The notes below the pieces were generated by a model. It was not told the origin of the DNA, did no database searches, and worked only from the letters and a program-made list of their open reading frames with translations. From positions 276,437,438 to 276,501,437 of the forward strand of contig NC_053492.1 of NCBI RefSeq assembly GCF_905171775.1: a stretch of 64,000 bases of DNA, written 5' to 3'. The position numbers and the translations under genes are program-made. Positions 46,822-57,051 of this stretch are shown here, piece after piece (position 1 is the first letter of the stretch; each line of letters starts with the position of its first letter). The stretch is from Rana temporaria (taxonomy: Eukaryota; Chordata; Amphibia; Anura; Ranidae).

Positions 46822-48926
46822 ATGAACCTGTTCAATAGACCAGAATTTTTGGACATCTTTATAGACCGGTGGAGAGAACTTCCAGTTTTGTGGGCCACCA
46901 AAGACCCCATCTCCCGCAACAGAGACTTGCGGAAAACAGCACTGGAGAGCCTGCTCCCACTTGTGCGGAGACAGGTGGGGTTTGATGTGACGACTGACCA
47001 GTTGGAGGTCAAAATTGGGACCTTGAGAGGCACCTACAGGAAGGCACGCAACAAGGTCTTGGCTTCGAGGAGGTCTGGAGCTGGAGCAGGGCAGATATAT
47101 GTACCCAAGTTGTGGTACTATAGCAAACTGAGCTTCCTGGATGAACACCTGGAGGTAAGGGAGTCACTTTCTAGCCTTGCCCCCAGAAGGAACAGAAGGT
47201 CCAGCCTTCCCTCCAGCCTTCCCTCCAGCCAACCTGCTGCTCCCTCTGCAGATGAACCCTCTCAGCAGCCTTCCATCCTGGATGAAGATCCGGATTTGCC
47301 CAGCTGGAGCCAGGTATATAGTACTTTCAATGTGCAAATGTGTGGTGTTTAAATGTTGTTAAAGAGATGTAAATTAAGATGTTAAAGGTAAAAAAAAAGG
47401 TAGAGATAAAAGTGTTATACAGATCATTTGTCAGTATTGGCCAGGAATTATTTTTGTGTGATTCACCATAAAACATGGGTTACAATGATTGGCTTAGCTA
47501 AGTCGTGACTAAAAAATATGCAACAGTCAGGAGTTGAAAAATGAGACTTATTTTTAAAAAAGAAAGTAAAACTGTACTTTTTTTCCATACACAGGACGAG
47601 ACCAGCCAGCAGGAGGATCGGGAAAATGCCAGGCAGGAGGAGGGCAGGGTGAGTGGCTTGGAGGAGGCTGCAGGCCCAAGTATCTTGGACGAGGTGGCAG
47701 GCCCAAGTGGCTTGAACGTGGTGGCAGGCCCAAGTGGGTTGGATGAGGTGGCTGGGCGAAGTACCAGATGTCAGGTGCCTCCTCTTCGCCTGCGTCCGAG
47801 AAGGCAGGTGAGGGATACGAGGGTGCGTGACGCCTCACTAGCCCTCATTCGGGACGCCCATGCAACCCTTCAACAGCCTCCCACTGCTCAGGAGGGATTT
47901 GTGACGGTGGTTTTGGCTAAAATGGCAGACATGAGAGTGGACCAGCGCCTCCTCTTTGAGGGACTCCTCACCACCCTCGCAAATCAGGGGGTGAGGGGTC
48001 TTCTCACGGAGGACACTGTCATTTGCCGCCATCCCCATCCTCAGACACCAGATAACTCCCAACCTCCTCCACCTTCTTCTTCTCATGCTCCTTCTCAACC
48101 TCCCCCACCTTCTTCTTCTCATGCTCCTTCTCAACCTCCCCCACCTTCTTCTTCTCCTGCTCCTTCTGAACATTCTTCTTCCTCTTCTTCTCCTGCTCCT
48201 TCTGAACATTCTTCTTCCTCTTCTTCTCCTGCTCCTTCTGAACATTCTTCTTCCTCTTCTTCTCCTGCTCCTTCTCAACATTCTTCTTCCTCTTCTTCTT
48301 CTACTACTCCTGCTCCAGCTCCTTCTACTGCTCCTCCTCCTTCTACTGCTCCACCTCCTTCTACTGCTCCTTCTACTACTCCTCCTCCTTCTACTGCTCC
48401 TTCTACAACTCCTCCTCCTTCTACTGCTCCTTCTACTACTCCTCCTCCTTCTACTGCTCCTTCTACTGCTCCTCCTCCTTCTACTGCTCCACCTCCTTCT
48501 ACTGCTCCTTCTACTACTCCTCCTCCTTCTACTGCTCCTTCTACTACTCCTCTTTCTACTGCTCCTTCTACTGCTCCTCCTCCTTCTACTGCTCCACCTC
48601 CTTCTACTACACCTCCTCCTTCTACTGCTCCTCCTCCTTCTACTGCTCCTTCTACTACTCCTCCTCCTTCTAATGCTCCACCTCCTTCTACTACTCCTCC
48701 TCCTTCTACTGCTCCACCTCCTCCTCCTCCACCTCATCCTCCACCACCTTCGTCTACTCATCCTCCACCACCTTCGTCTACTCCTCCTCCTGGCATGAGT
48801 ACTACCCCTGTGGCACCACCTCCAGCCAGGCAGAAGAGGAAGGCTGCTGAGAAGGCTGCAGAGAAGGTCAAAGAGCAGGCTGCAGGGAAGCCACCAAGGA
48901 AGGCATTGAAGAAAACAATAAAGTGA
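46822..48926 (+). CDS. Harbinger-encoded MADF-domain protein, two coding exons
   Basis: MADF domains are Myb-related DNA-binding modules. Here the protein presumably helps the transposase recognise the element, which is inference. Coding exon 1 is 46822-47313 and ends at CAG|GTATAT. Exon 2 is 47595-48926 after 'ccatacacag'. Phase is 0 and the total about 607 residues. The MADF domain spans about residues 8-105: 'FLDIFIDRWRELPVLWATKD', 'LRKTALESLLPLVRRQ', 'LEVKIGTLRGTYRKARNKVL' and 'YVPKLWYYSKLSFLDEH'. Then come repeats of 'GPSGLDEVAG' and a helical block 'FVTVVLAKMADMRVDQRLLF'. After these is a very long Ser/Pro/Thr/Ala tract (48056-48790). The C-terminus is basic: 'RQKRKAAEKAAEKVKEQAAG'. ATG 46822 lies six bases after the acceptor. 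No stop interrupts either exon. Confidence 0.82.
48056..48790 (+). repeat. In-frame CTT/CCT/ACT trinucleotide tract in MADF gene
   Basis: About 735 bp made of C/T-rich triplets in 12- to 33-bp higher-order units. It encodes first SSSSPAPSEH-type and then PPSTAPST-type repeats. The MADF frame stays open through the whole tract. The poly-Leu frame and the antisense Arg/Ser frame across it are shadows. Confidence 0.9.
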
Positions 48927-49160
48927 CTCCCTTACTTCCATGTGGTGTACCAGAGTTCAGGCTGCTATAGTACCACAACCTGGTGACATCTGCCTGCCCT
49001 GCTCCAGTTTGTGACCTCGGGGAGTCCAAGACCTTGATGCGTTCCTTCCTGAATGAACCTCTCAAGTCCCCCTTTTGGCCTCAACTGCTCACCAGTCACA
49101 TCAGGCCACACCTGGCTGTGCACAAATGGCAGCAAGCTCTCCAGTGCTGACTTTTGCTTA
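48925..49160 (-). repeat. Inverted diverged copy of MADF exon 1 in the 3' UTR
   Basis: Immediately after the MADF stop codon the minus strand reads a decayed MADF segment. It has 'SALESLLPFVHSQVWPDVTG', then a 'LRGSFRKERIKVLDSPRS' frame, then 'RLWYYSS'. At DNA level it resembles 46935-47165, sharing 'gcactggagagc', 'caaggtcttgg', 'ctggagcagggcag', 'ttgtggtactatagca' and 'gtaagggagtcac'. It stretches across the exon-intron-like end. It is non-coding and placed before the AATAAA at 49183. Confidence 0.8.
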
Positions 49161-49182
49161 CTTACTTTATTTTTCAAACCAA

Positions 49183-49188
49183 AATAAA
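49183..49188 (+). terminator. Polyadenylation signal of MADF gene
   Basis: AATAAA about 257 bp after the stop codon and downstream of the inverted MADF copy. A T-rich stretch follows at 49195-49230. Confidence 0.45.
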
Positions 49189-49702
49189 TGGTAAATTTTT
49201 ATTTTACAGTTCATACTTGTCCTTGTTTTTTTTTGCTTTAAAATTTAGCTTGTGAGAAGGCAGGTTATGTTTAAAATTTTTTTTGGATATAAGGTGTAAT
49301 TTGAAAGGGACAGATGAGATAAGACAAAGCAATAAGGTTTCTATGGGAGGAACTTGACATTCCAAAAAATAAGAGGATTTGCATTTTTGAGAAATAAAAA
49401 ATTAAGTTGAATATTAAGAGCAGGATTTAAAACACAGGACCAAAATAAGGTGAGAATTTTTAAAATAAATAGTATTGAGATCAGTAAGAAAAAGGTTCCA
49501 CCAAATTTTAATGAACTCTGTGTGAATATCCTAACAAAAGAAAAAAAAAATATTGCTGTTTTGTGCCCTTACAAAAAATTGTGTAAAGCGCTGCAAATAA
49601 ACGATGCAATAATGTTGGAAGCGAGACGAATGTGCTATCTCCATTCCAAACGCTACTTTTACCGATGTTGTTCTCCAGTGTCTAAGTTTTTCACAGGTTT
49701 CT

Positions 49703-49937
49703 TAGCATACACACGACCGAGTTTCTCGTTGATAAAACAGCCCGATGAAGAACTCGTCGAGCCAAAATCCACTCCCATCGAGAAAATAGAGAACCTGCTC
49801 TCTATTTGCTCGACGAGTTCCTCGGCGGGTCCATCGGGCCGAAAGTGTACACACGACAGAGTTTCTCGACAGAATCCGGCTCTTCACTGAGTTTCTCGGT
49901 GAATTCTGCCGAGAAACTCTGTCGTGTGTACGAGGCC
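49703..49937. repeat. Right subterminal region of Harbinger or nested MITE
   Basis: 'tacacacgaccgagtttctcg' at about 49711 resembles, as an inverted partner, the right terminus 'cgagaaactctgtcgtgtgt' ending at 49937. A further internal 'gtacacacgacagagtttct' lies at 49848. Several short inverted pairs around 'ctcgtcgag' occur between. This may be a 235-bp MITE fused at the end, or the normal subterminal repeats of the large element. Confidence 0.5.
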
Positions 49938-49977
49938 TAATCTCAACTTTTGACTTTGTTAGTTTGTGCAAATTTAA

Positions 49978-50358
49978 GGCTTCATTTCCATGGACGTTTT
50001 TACAGCCACATTTCTGAGCTTTTTTTGCAGCTTAAAAACGGCTCTCCATGTTAGTCTATGGCCTTGTGCCCACCATGACGTTTTTGAGCTGTAGATGGCT
50101 GAGCCGTTTTTAATCTGCAAAAAAAAAAACAGGACCAGTGTGTTCTGAAGCTCCAGCCTTAGAGCTGTAAAAACGCCAGACGTTAAAAAACGCTCAAAAC
50201 CGCTCAAAAACTTGCAAAAACGCTAAAAACGCTACCACAGCGTTTTTAAGCTCCAGCTCAAAAAAATAATAATTAAGAAACAAAAACATGGACAGGCGTT
50301 TTTAAGCTGTAAAAAGGGCTAAAAAAGTGGCTGTAAAAACGTCCATGGAAATGAAGCC
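49978..50358. mobile_element. MITE with 32-bp near-perfect termini, TAA sites
   Basis: The termini starting GGCTTCATTTCCATGGACG and continuing 'tttttacagccac' are exactly inverted at the right end. TAA occurs on both sides (49975-49977 and 50359-50361). Interior copies of 'cgttttta' and 'taaaaacg' make it internally palindromic. Non-coding, and probably Harbinger-like from the TAA site. Confidence 0.85.
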
Positions 50359-50384
50359 TAATAAAGCAGTCTGCTGACAGATAT

Positions 50385-51044
50385 TCAGAATTTTTCACTA
50401 TTGCCTTTACTGTAATATATGCCTTGTTTGGTACTACATCTAAAAATGTGCTTTAGGATTCTACTCTCATTTATAGTTACATAGTTACATAGTAATGAAG
50501 CTAGGACAGTCACTGATGTTTCTTCATTAGTGACAGATTTCATGCGTCCACATTTTGGCAAATCCAACACTGAACCAGTTTCACGAAACTTAGCAAGCAG
50601 TTTGCTAACTGTAGCATGGGAGATGGGTGGTCTCGTAGGCTGTCTTGCATTGAAATCTGCTGCAATGACCCGGTTACTGCGTTCACCAGACATCAACACA
50701 ATTTCTTTCCGCTCCACACGTGTTAACCTCGGCGACATGTCAATGGCTGTAAACAAAAAGAAACTTGTAAATAACTCATGAAAGAATAAAGTTACATTAA
50801 AACCAAGCACACCATTGTTTTTCTTGTGAAATTTCCAATAGGTTTGATGTGTCACATGACCCTCTTCCTATTGAAAAAACAAAAGTTGGATTCCAAATGG
50901 CTGACTTCAAAATGGCCACCATGGTCACCACCCATCTTGAAAAGTTTCCCCCCTCACATATACTAATGTACCACAAACAGAAAGTTAATATCACCAACCA
51001 TTCCCATTTTATTAAGGTGTGACCATATAAATGGCCCACCCTGT
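50385..51044 (-). pseudogene. IS630/Tc1/mariner-type transposase relic
   Basis: The right terminus on the minus strand reads CAGGGTGGGCCATTTATATG. The coding start then reads 'MSPRLTRVERKEIVLMSGER', 'SNRVIAADFNARQPTRPPI' and 'SHATVSKLLAKFRETGSVLD'. These are the two N-terminal helix-turn-helix halves of a mariner-type transposase. The frame deteriorates after about 105 residues, near a 'atagttacatagttacatag' repeat at 50476. The DDE domain and the other end are missing. I know closely related copies as widespread, low-divergence invaders in animals, from memory. Confidence 0.7.
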
Positions 51045-52814
51045 AGATCCTGAGTGTTAGAAGACACCTGCTGGTGGACACCGGTACTGCGATCCATGAG
51101 ACCGAAAGTGCCACCAATGGGTGAACCCTTTTCTGACAGTGACGTGCTTCAGGCTGTGCCCCATCACATTTGGGGTGCAACATGAATGAGGTACCAGCGT
51201 TGGAGGGGAATAGTGATGATGGGGAGCAGCAAAATGCACCTTCACCTGCGTAAAATTCTTGCAGGATTTCTAATTTTCTCCTACTAAGGCCTCATGCACT
51301 CTTAAAAAGTAATTTCCGCTCACTAGGGGCTCATGAACACTGTAGTTGTCAAAGTACAATTTATAGGTGTTTGGCATTTTTTTCTGCCCCTAAATGCCTC
51401 TCTGCACACATAGGCTGTTTGAGGGGTTAGGAGACAGGGGCGTAAAATCGTGTTCAGGAGAGGAATGTTTGGGCAAAAAATAATGCCCTATGCAACTAAA
51501 GCATGTAAACATGCTTAAATGCACCTAAAATCTAGGGACGTTTAGGACTTTTCAATGGCCAGAAAAAAAATGATTCAAACCCTACTCCTTAACTGCATAA
51601 CATTAGTCCTTAACACTTACCTCTCAGAACCCTATTTCTATTCTGTTGAATACTTACCAAGTCATGCATATGGAGTTTTTGCATTGAGAGTGCTTATTTT
51701 GAAATAAGATCAACCAATGAATTTTTATCTTTTATTCAATCTTTTATTCAACAATTCAAATATAACAAGCACCTTCATTGTTAACCATAGGCATGTTTCC
51801 CTTTTTGTGTAGATATTTTTATATACATAGTTAAATTTTGCTTTCAGATGTTCAAACCTTCTGGATAAAGGTTTTACATAACAGATCCCACACCTATAAT
51901 TAAAACATTATTTTTATCTCTGTGGAGAGTTACATATTGTTGGCAAAAATTAATTTCTCCATACTAGAGCAAGCTGGTCAAGTACACATTACCCCAAAGG
52001 AAATGCTAATGGTCTAGCATCTGACTATTTAAGTCACACACAGCTGTTGAAAACATTTGTTGCAATGTTACTATAACTGGTTATTTGTCTTACAAACTAA
52101 CATTTATTGTCTCCATTTTTTAGCAGTAGCTGAAACAAATAACTAGAATATGTAAGGAAACAAATGGTTGTTATTGTCATCCAGTCACCAACTGATGGAA
52201 ATTGCAGACTGCTGTTAAAACAACTACTTGCTACCATATAATCTAAGTCTCCATCAAGCAGCATTGAAAGCTATGTTTTACACAAGACCATCACAGGTCT
52301 TATTTTACTCCTTTTGTTTTATCAACCCATTAAACCAAACTGACATTTTGGGCATATTTATATTTTGCTTTTATGCTGTTTTTTGTTTTATAGTGTATAT
52401 TTGGTCCTTTTAAATTGCAAATACATGTTTTAATATGTGGTGATATACACAGAGGATAGCAGTCACTGTTTGAGACCAAAGTATAATATATTTAAATAAA
52501 CTGAAAATATTCTGTATATAGCACATGATTGTACAGTATATATAAGCATATTGATGCAAATGGTCCCTGGCTTGCACACTTTTACATCTGCTGATGTCAT
52601 GTGACAGCTATTTCCCATTTTTTTTTCTGGTTCAAATTCCCAATTTATTTTGCCCTTAGCAGCAATCTGTCTTATGTTTTTACTGAACACTAAGTTTGAA
52701 AGATTATATGTGATTTGAGTTTTTGTTTAAAGAATTTAGAGTCAATAGGGTTCACAGGCCATGGCCAAGCCTTGTTAATACCTATTGCCAATGCACCAAA
52801 AACCATGTTATATA
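51045..52814. other. No gene recognised
   Basis: AT-rich sequence. 51280-51560 contains paired 'taggggc'/'gcccct'-type motifs that may be a decayed MITE. 51600-52814 shows nothing assignable. It could be intron if the minus-strand exon candidates form one gene. Confidence 0.3.
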
Positions 52815-52823
52815 GAATTTTAT

Positions 52824-54027
52824 AACAACAAAAACCTGGGGAATGCCCAGGGAAAAACCAAGCCTACTTACCGACCAGCTAGCAGACAACCAATTAACCT
52901 GTCTAACACTATGCGTTAAAAACAGGGGTCTAGTCCGCACGCATTTGCAAACGCATGCGTGAGCCACAGAGCCGCGCCAAGGCACCCTGTAATATCTGTG
53001 GTCCTAACACTAAACAATGAGTGTCCCCACAGTGGAGGCACATGCATTTTAATGGATAGATAGGGGCAGGTGGACTGAAGGGGAGCCACCCCTTCTTAAA
53101 GGTACAAGAGCACACCAAACACCCAGCATATAGCACAGTGGCTGCAAAGGTGTTGGTGCACTGCTGGACACTACAAGCACCATAGGTGAAACACAAACAT
53201 CTCCACCGCCCCCATCTATAGCTGGCTATCGCAGTAAGTAGCATTGGAAGGCTAAAACAGATAACAACAAAAACCTGGGGAATGCCCAGGGAAAAACCAA
53301 GCCTACTTACCGACCAGCTAGCAGACAACCAATTAACCTGTCTAACACTATGCGTTAAAAACAGGGGTCTAGTCCGCACGCATTTGCAAACGCATGCGTG
53401 AGCCACAGAGCCGCGCCAAGGCACCCTGTAATATCTGTGGTCCTAACACTAAACAATGAGTGTCCCCACAGTGGAGGCACATGCATTTTAATGGATAGAT
53501 AGGGGCAGGTGGACTGAAGGGGAGCCACCCCTTCTTAAAGGTACAAGAGCACACCAAACACCCAGCATATAGCACAGTGGCTGCAAAGGTGTTGGTGCAC
53601 TGCTGGACACTACAAGCACCATAGGTGAAACACAAACATGTCCACCGCCCCCATCTATAGCTGGCTATCGCAGTAAGTAGCATTGGAAGGCTAAAACAGA
53701 TAACAACAAAAACCTGGGGAATGCCCAGGGAAAAACCAAGCCTACTTACCGACCAGCTAGCAGACAACCAATTAACCTGTCTAACACTATGCGTTAAAAA
53801 CAGGGGTCTAGTCCGCACGCATTTGCAAACGCATGCATGAGCCACAGAGCCGCGCCAAGGCACCCTGTAATATCTGTGGTCCTAACACTAAACAATGAGT
53901 GTCCCCACAGTGGAGGCACATGCATTTTAATGGATAGATAGGGGCAGGTGGACTGAAGGGGAGCCACCCCTTCTTAAAGGTACAAGAGCACACCAAACAC
54001 CCAGCATATAGCACAGTGGCTGCAAAG
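52824..54027 (-). mobile_element. 440-bp-unit element, locus 2 (2.7 units)
   Basis: The same sequence as 28741-29500 but inverted. Units restart at 52824, 53263 and 53702 (439-bp period). The third stops after 326 bp at 54027. A perfect 9-bp duplication GAATTTTAT flanks it (52815-52823 and 54028-54036). Copies within the locus differ by only a few bases. Both loci start and stop at the same point of the unit, so the element is always whole units plus about 0.73. There is no hammerhead core and no recognisable protein. Repeated 164-codon frames have no known motif. Confidence 0.8.
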
Positions 54028-54036
54028 GAATTTTAT

Positions 54037-54810
54037 GCTCTGGGTATCCCAAAGCACTAAAATCCCCAAAAAGCACTAAAAGCATGAAAAAGATTTGCAT
54101 GGTTTATTTTTCAAAACACATTGCATTGCTGTGTGGAGATGGGGACAAACACTATATTTGTGTGTGTGTGTGTGTGTGTGTGTGTACAAGACTACAACCA
54201 TGGGTTATAATGCACTCTTTATCAGGGATGAGATTTGAGCCTGGTCAACCCAACTTTTCATGTTCATTGTTTGCTGAACGAATTGGCCAGTTCATATGTG
54301 AAAAATATGAATACCTGTTTCCTCTGTAATACTAAAGAAAGTTATACAAGTTATCAGCACACCCTCGTATATCTCATACATATCCATAACCTCAGCTCTG
54401 TGGATGAAAAAGTGTACCTATGGAGGAATGGACAGCTATTTTGATACAGGAGTTTGACAAAACTTTACAAAGGATTTGAAATGTATAATACCTGATTGAT
54501 ACGTATGGCGTATGACGTCCCAGAAAATAAAAAACAAACAGATGTGGGATTCACTTTTCGGAGTATGTTGGGGGTAGGGTAACCCAAATTTGTGTGTTGG
54601 TTCCTAAAAACAGATATGTTGCTTTCGGGTGTGGGAAACAAACATGTAGTTTCATTTTTTGATAGGAAATCATTTAAAATCTGATTGGTATTGTTCATGA
54701 GTGCATTAAAACCCCATTGTTTCAATCCTGTTTCTTCATAGCTTTTCCCTAAATTACAAAACAAATCTTGGAAATTTTAATACATTTCTGTTCTTAGGTA
54801 TAGACACTAG
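54037..54810. other. No gene recognised, (TG)n run
   Basis: A (TG)n microsatellite lies at about 54159-54184. The rest is AT-rich unassigned sequence. Confidence 0.35.
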
Positions 54811-55506
54811 GGCCCTGATTCTTAAAGCACTTACGCTGACGTATCTTTATATACGCCGCGTAAGTGCACAGATGCGCTGTCGTATCTATGCGCCTGATTA
54901 TTAATATAAGATACGCCTGAAATTTGGCTTCATCCGATCGACGTAAGTTTCCTATGCCGTGGGAGCCTGGGCGCATATTTACGCTGGCCGCAAGGGGCGC
55001 TTCCATTGATTTACTCGTTGAATATGCAAATGACCAAGATACGCCGATTCACGAACATACTTGCGCCCGTCGCAGTAGTATACGTCGTTTACGTAAGGCG
55101 TACGTACGGCGTAAAGTTATTCCACCTATAGGAGGTGCATCCCATGCAAAAGTATGGACGACGGAACAGCCGTCGTATTTTACGTCGTTTACGTAGTAGT
55201 ACGTGAATAGGGCTGGGCGTAGGTTACTTTCAGTGATTCAATGTATCTTAGGCGTTCGTTCCGACGTGATTCTGAGCATGCGCGCTGGGAAGCATCCACG
55301 GTACGGCTTCATTTTAATGTATCACACCCACTTCCTTCCTACTTTTAATTAGGCGGGCTTACGCCGAACAATTTACGCTACGCCGGCACAACGTAGGGAG
55401 CAAGTGCTTTGTGAATACTGTTCTTGCCTCTGTGTTACGTCGGCGTAGCGCATATGAGATGCGCTACTCCCGCACAAATATACTCCGCTCTACGTGAATC
55501 CGGGCC
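54811..55506. mobile_element. MITE family A, copy 4
   Basis: Termini are GGCCCTGATTCTTAAAG and CTACGTGAATCCGGGCC, the most diverged of the four copies. TAG and AAG flank it. It has the same CpG-rich palindromic layout ('acgtcgtttacgtaaggcgt'). Non-coding. Confidence 0.75.
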
Positions 55507-56009
55507 AAGATGTCTAATGCCTTCAGGTTTCCACCAAACCATTAACCCATATAAGTAATTATTTTTTATGGGCTAAAGGGGGATTATTTGCAAAAAATGG
55601 AAATAAAATGTATACTGCATTTACACAATATTGATTACAATATTCCTGGACTACTAAATTTAACACTGCTTTTTCCCATGCTGGTGCTCTCTTTAGCTGG
55701 TGGCACTCTAAATGACTGCCTAGTACACATTGTATGACTACATCTAAAAACATAGCAGAAATGGAGATGAAAAAAGCCTGTAGGTCATTTAATCTGGCAG
55801 TTGGTCAATTGAAATTACTTTTTGGAACCAAATGGTATAGTAATCATTGGTTTCTTCACTGCCTTATTATTCAAGCCTTTTGATGTCACTGTCTGCAAAA
55901 ACTTGATTCCCCCCTGAAAGGTAACAACTGTTTGCTACACTTAACATTTAAAATGACTGTACAAGTAAAACCTTTAGCTAATATTATGTGAATTATTCTG
56001 TAAACTTAC
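55507..56009. other. No gene recognised
   Basis: AT-rich sequence between the MITE and the exon candidate at 56010. On the minus strand it directly follows a GTAAGT donor, so it may be intron. Confidence 0.3.
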
Positions 56010-56078
56010 CATTTGTATTACCATTACACATGTTTCTGGAAAAATCTCTAGGATACTGGGTGCTGCAGCAACCATCAG
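56010..56078 (-). CDS. Candidate host-gene exon (69 bp, phase 0-0)
   Basis: The minus strand shows an acceptor 'cgagccagtctccag', then exactly 23 codons beginning LMVAAAPSILEIF and ending CVMVIQM, then the donor ATG|GTAAGT. Both ends are phase 0, matching a possible phase-0 exit from the candidate exon at 57052-57355. The peptide is hydrophobic and helical-looking, as in helical-repeat proteins. A stop lies 19 codons upstream in the same frame, which fits a genuine acceptor. I do not recognise the gene. Confidence 0.45.
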
Positions 56079-56525
56079 CTGGAGACTGGCTCGTGCATGA
56101 AAGAGTGTAGATATTTGTCAACACACAATGGATCTTCCATGAGTCCAATTTTTTTTTATGAGGTATGTTCACATTACAAACAGGAGAGTACAATGTTTAT
56201 GAGTCACACAGGACCCCTTCATCAGGCATGTGATAAGTGCACAGCAATTGTGCAAAATATTTAAATAGACATCCACCAATCGGGAACAAGCAAGAACAAG
56301 GTACCACCCTATGATGGAACCGCTTAGCAACTCGACTAGGTACTTCCTCCTGCCCTCCAAACCATTCTAAGCAGACCAAGAGCTAATACCAGCCCTTTTT
56401 TACCCCAACCATCGTACACAGACAAGATGTGAGGTAAAGTCCAAAGGAATGACTGTTTATTCAAACTCAGACGCATACTTTATACCCCACAGGAAGACAT
56501 TCCCCTCATGATCATATTACCCTAA

Positions 56526-57036
56526 TGCCACGTACAGACGATCGGACATTCCAACAACAAACTTGTGGATAGATTTCCGACGGATGTTAGCTCAAACTTG
56601 TCTTGCATACTCACGGTCACACAAATGTTGTCGGAAATTCCGAACGTCAAGAACACGGTGACATATTACACGTATGACGGCACTAGAAAAGGGAAGTTCA
56701 ATACCAGTCGTGTTAGTAGAATTTTGGTGAGAGACGATTCAAGCTTTTCAGCCTTTACAGCGTGACAAATGTCTAGTTTTACCAGACCGAGTGCTTCCAT
56801 CTCATACTTGATTCAGAGCATGCATTTAATTTTGTGCGTCAGAATTGTCCACACATGTTTGGAATTTACGAGAACAAATTTTGTTGTCAAAGAATTTGAG
56901 AACCAGCGCTCAAATTTTTGTTGTCGGAAATTCCAACACCAAATGTCTGATGGGGCCTACACACATTCGGAATTTCCAACCAAAAGCTCCCATCGAACAT
57001 TTGTTGTTGGAAATTACAAGCGTGTGTACGCAGAAT
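56526..57036. mobile_element. Harbinger-like MITE (511 bp) in copy 1
   Basis: Ends are TGCCACGTACAGACGATCGG and (inverted) TTCTGCGTACACACGC, with TAA on both sides (56523-56525 and 57037-57039). The interior resembles the 5' leader of the Harbinger elements ('cgtgttagtagaattttggt', 'gagagacgattc', 'aagcttttcag'). It is therefore an internally deleted relative. Confidence 0.8.
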
Positions 57037-57051
57037 AACAAACTGTAAACT

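Larger units (their letters stand above)
39107..49937. mobile_element. Autonomous-type PIF/Harbinger, three genes, 10.8 kb
   Basis: The left end GGCCTCGTACACACGACAGA(G) at 39107 matches the inverted right end at 49937 over 21 bases. TAA flanks both ends (39104-39106 and 49938-49940), the 3-bp target duplication of this superfamily. Inside are three spliced open genes: transposase (+), Myb/SANT-like (-) and MADF (+). There are also tandem arrays and a Tc1 insertion of 1553 bp. Without the Tc1 it is about 9.3 kb, large for the family. One caution applies: the last about 235 bp (49703-49937) partly look like a separate short MITE, so the right boundary could belong to a nested element. Confidence 0.7.

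Noticed and set aside
47838..48941. 367-codon Arg/Ser-rich antisense frame and 237-codon poly-Leu frame
   Set aside because: Both are shadows of the triplet tract in the MADF gene.
52930..53863. Two nearly identical 164-codon minus-strand frames
   Set aside because: They lie in repeat units of the 440-bp element. They have no recognisable domain and cross unit boundaries, so I do not call them genes.
52824..54027. Hammerhead ribozyme in the 440-bp unit
   Set aside because: I looked for CUGANGA followed by GAAA on both strands of the unit and found none.
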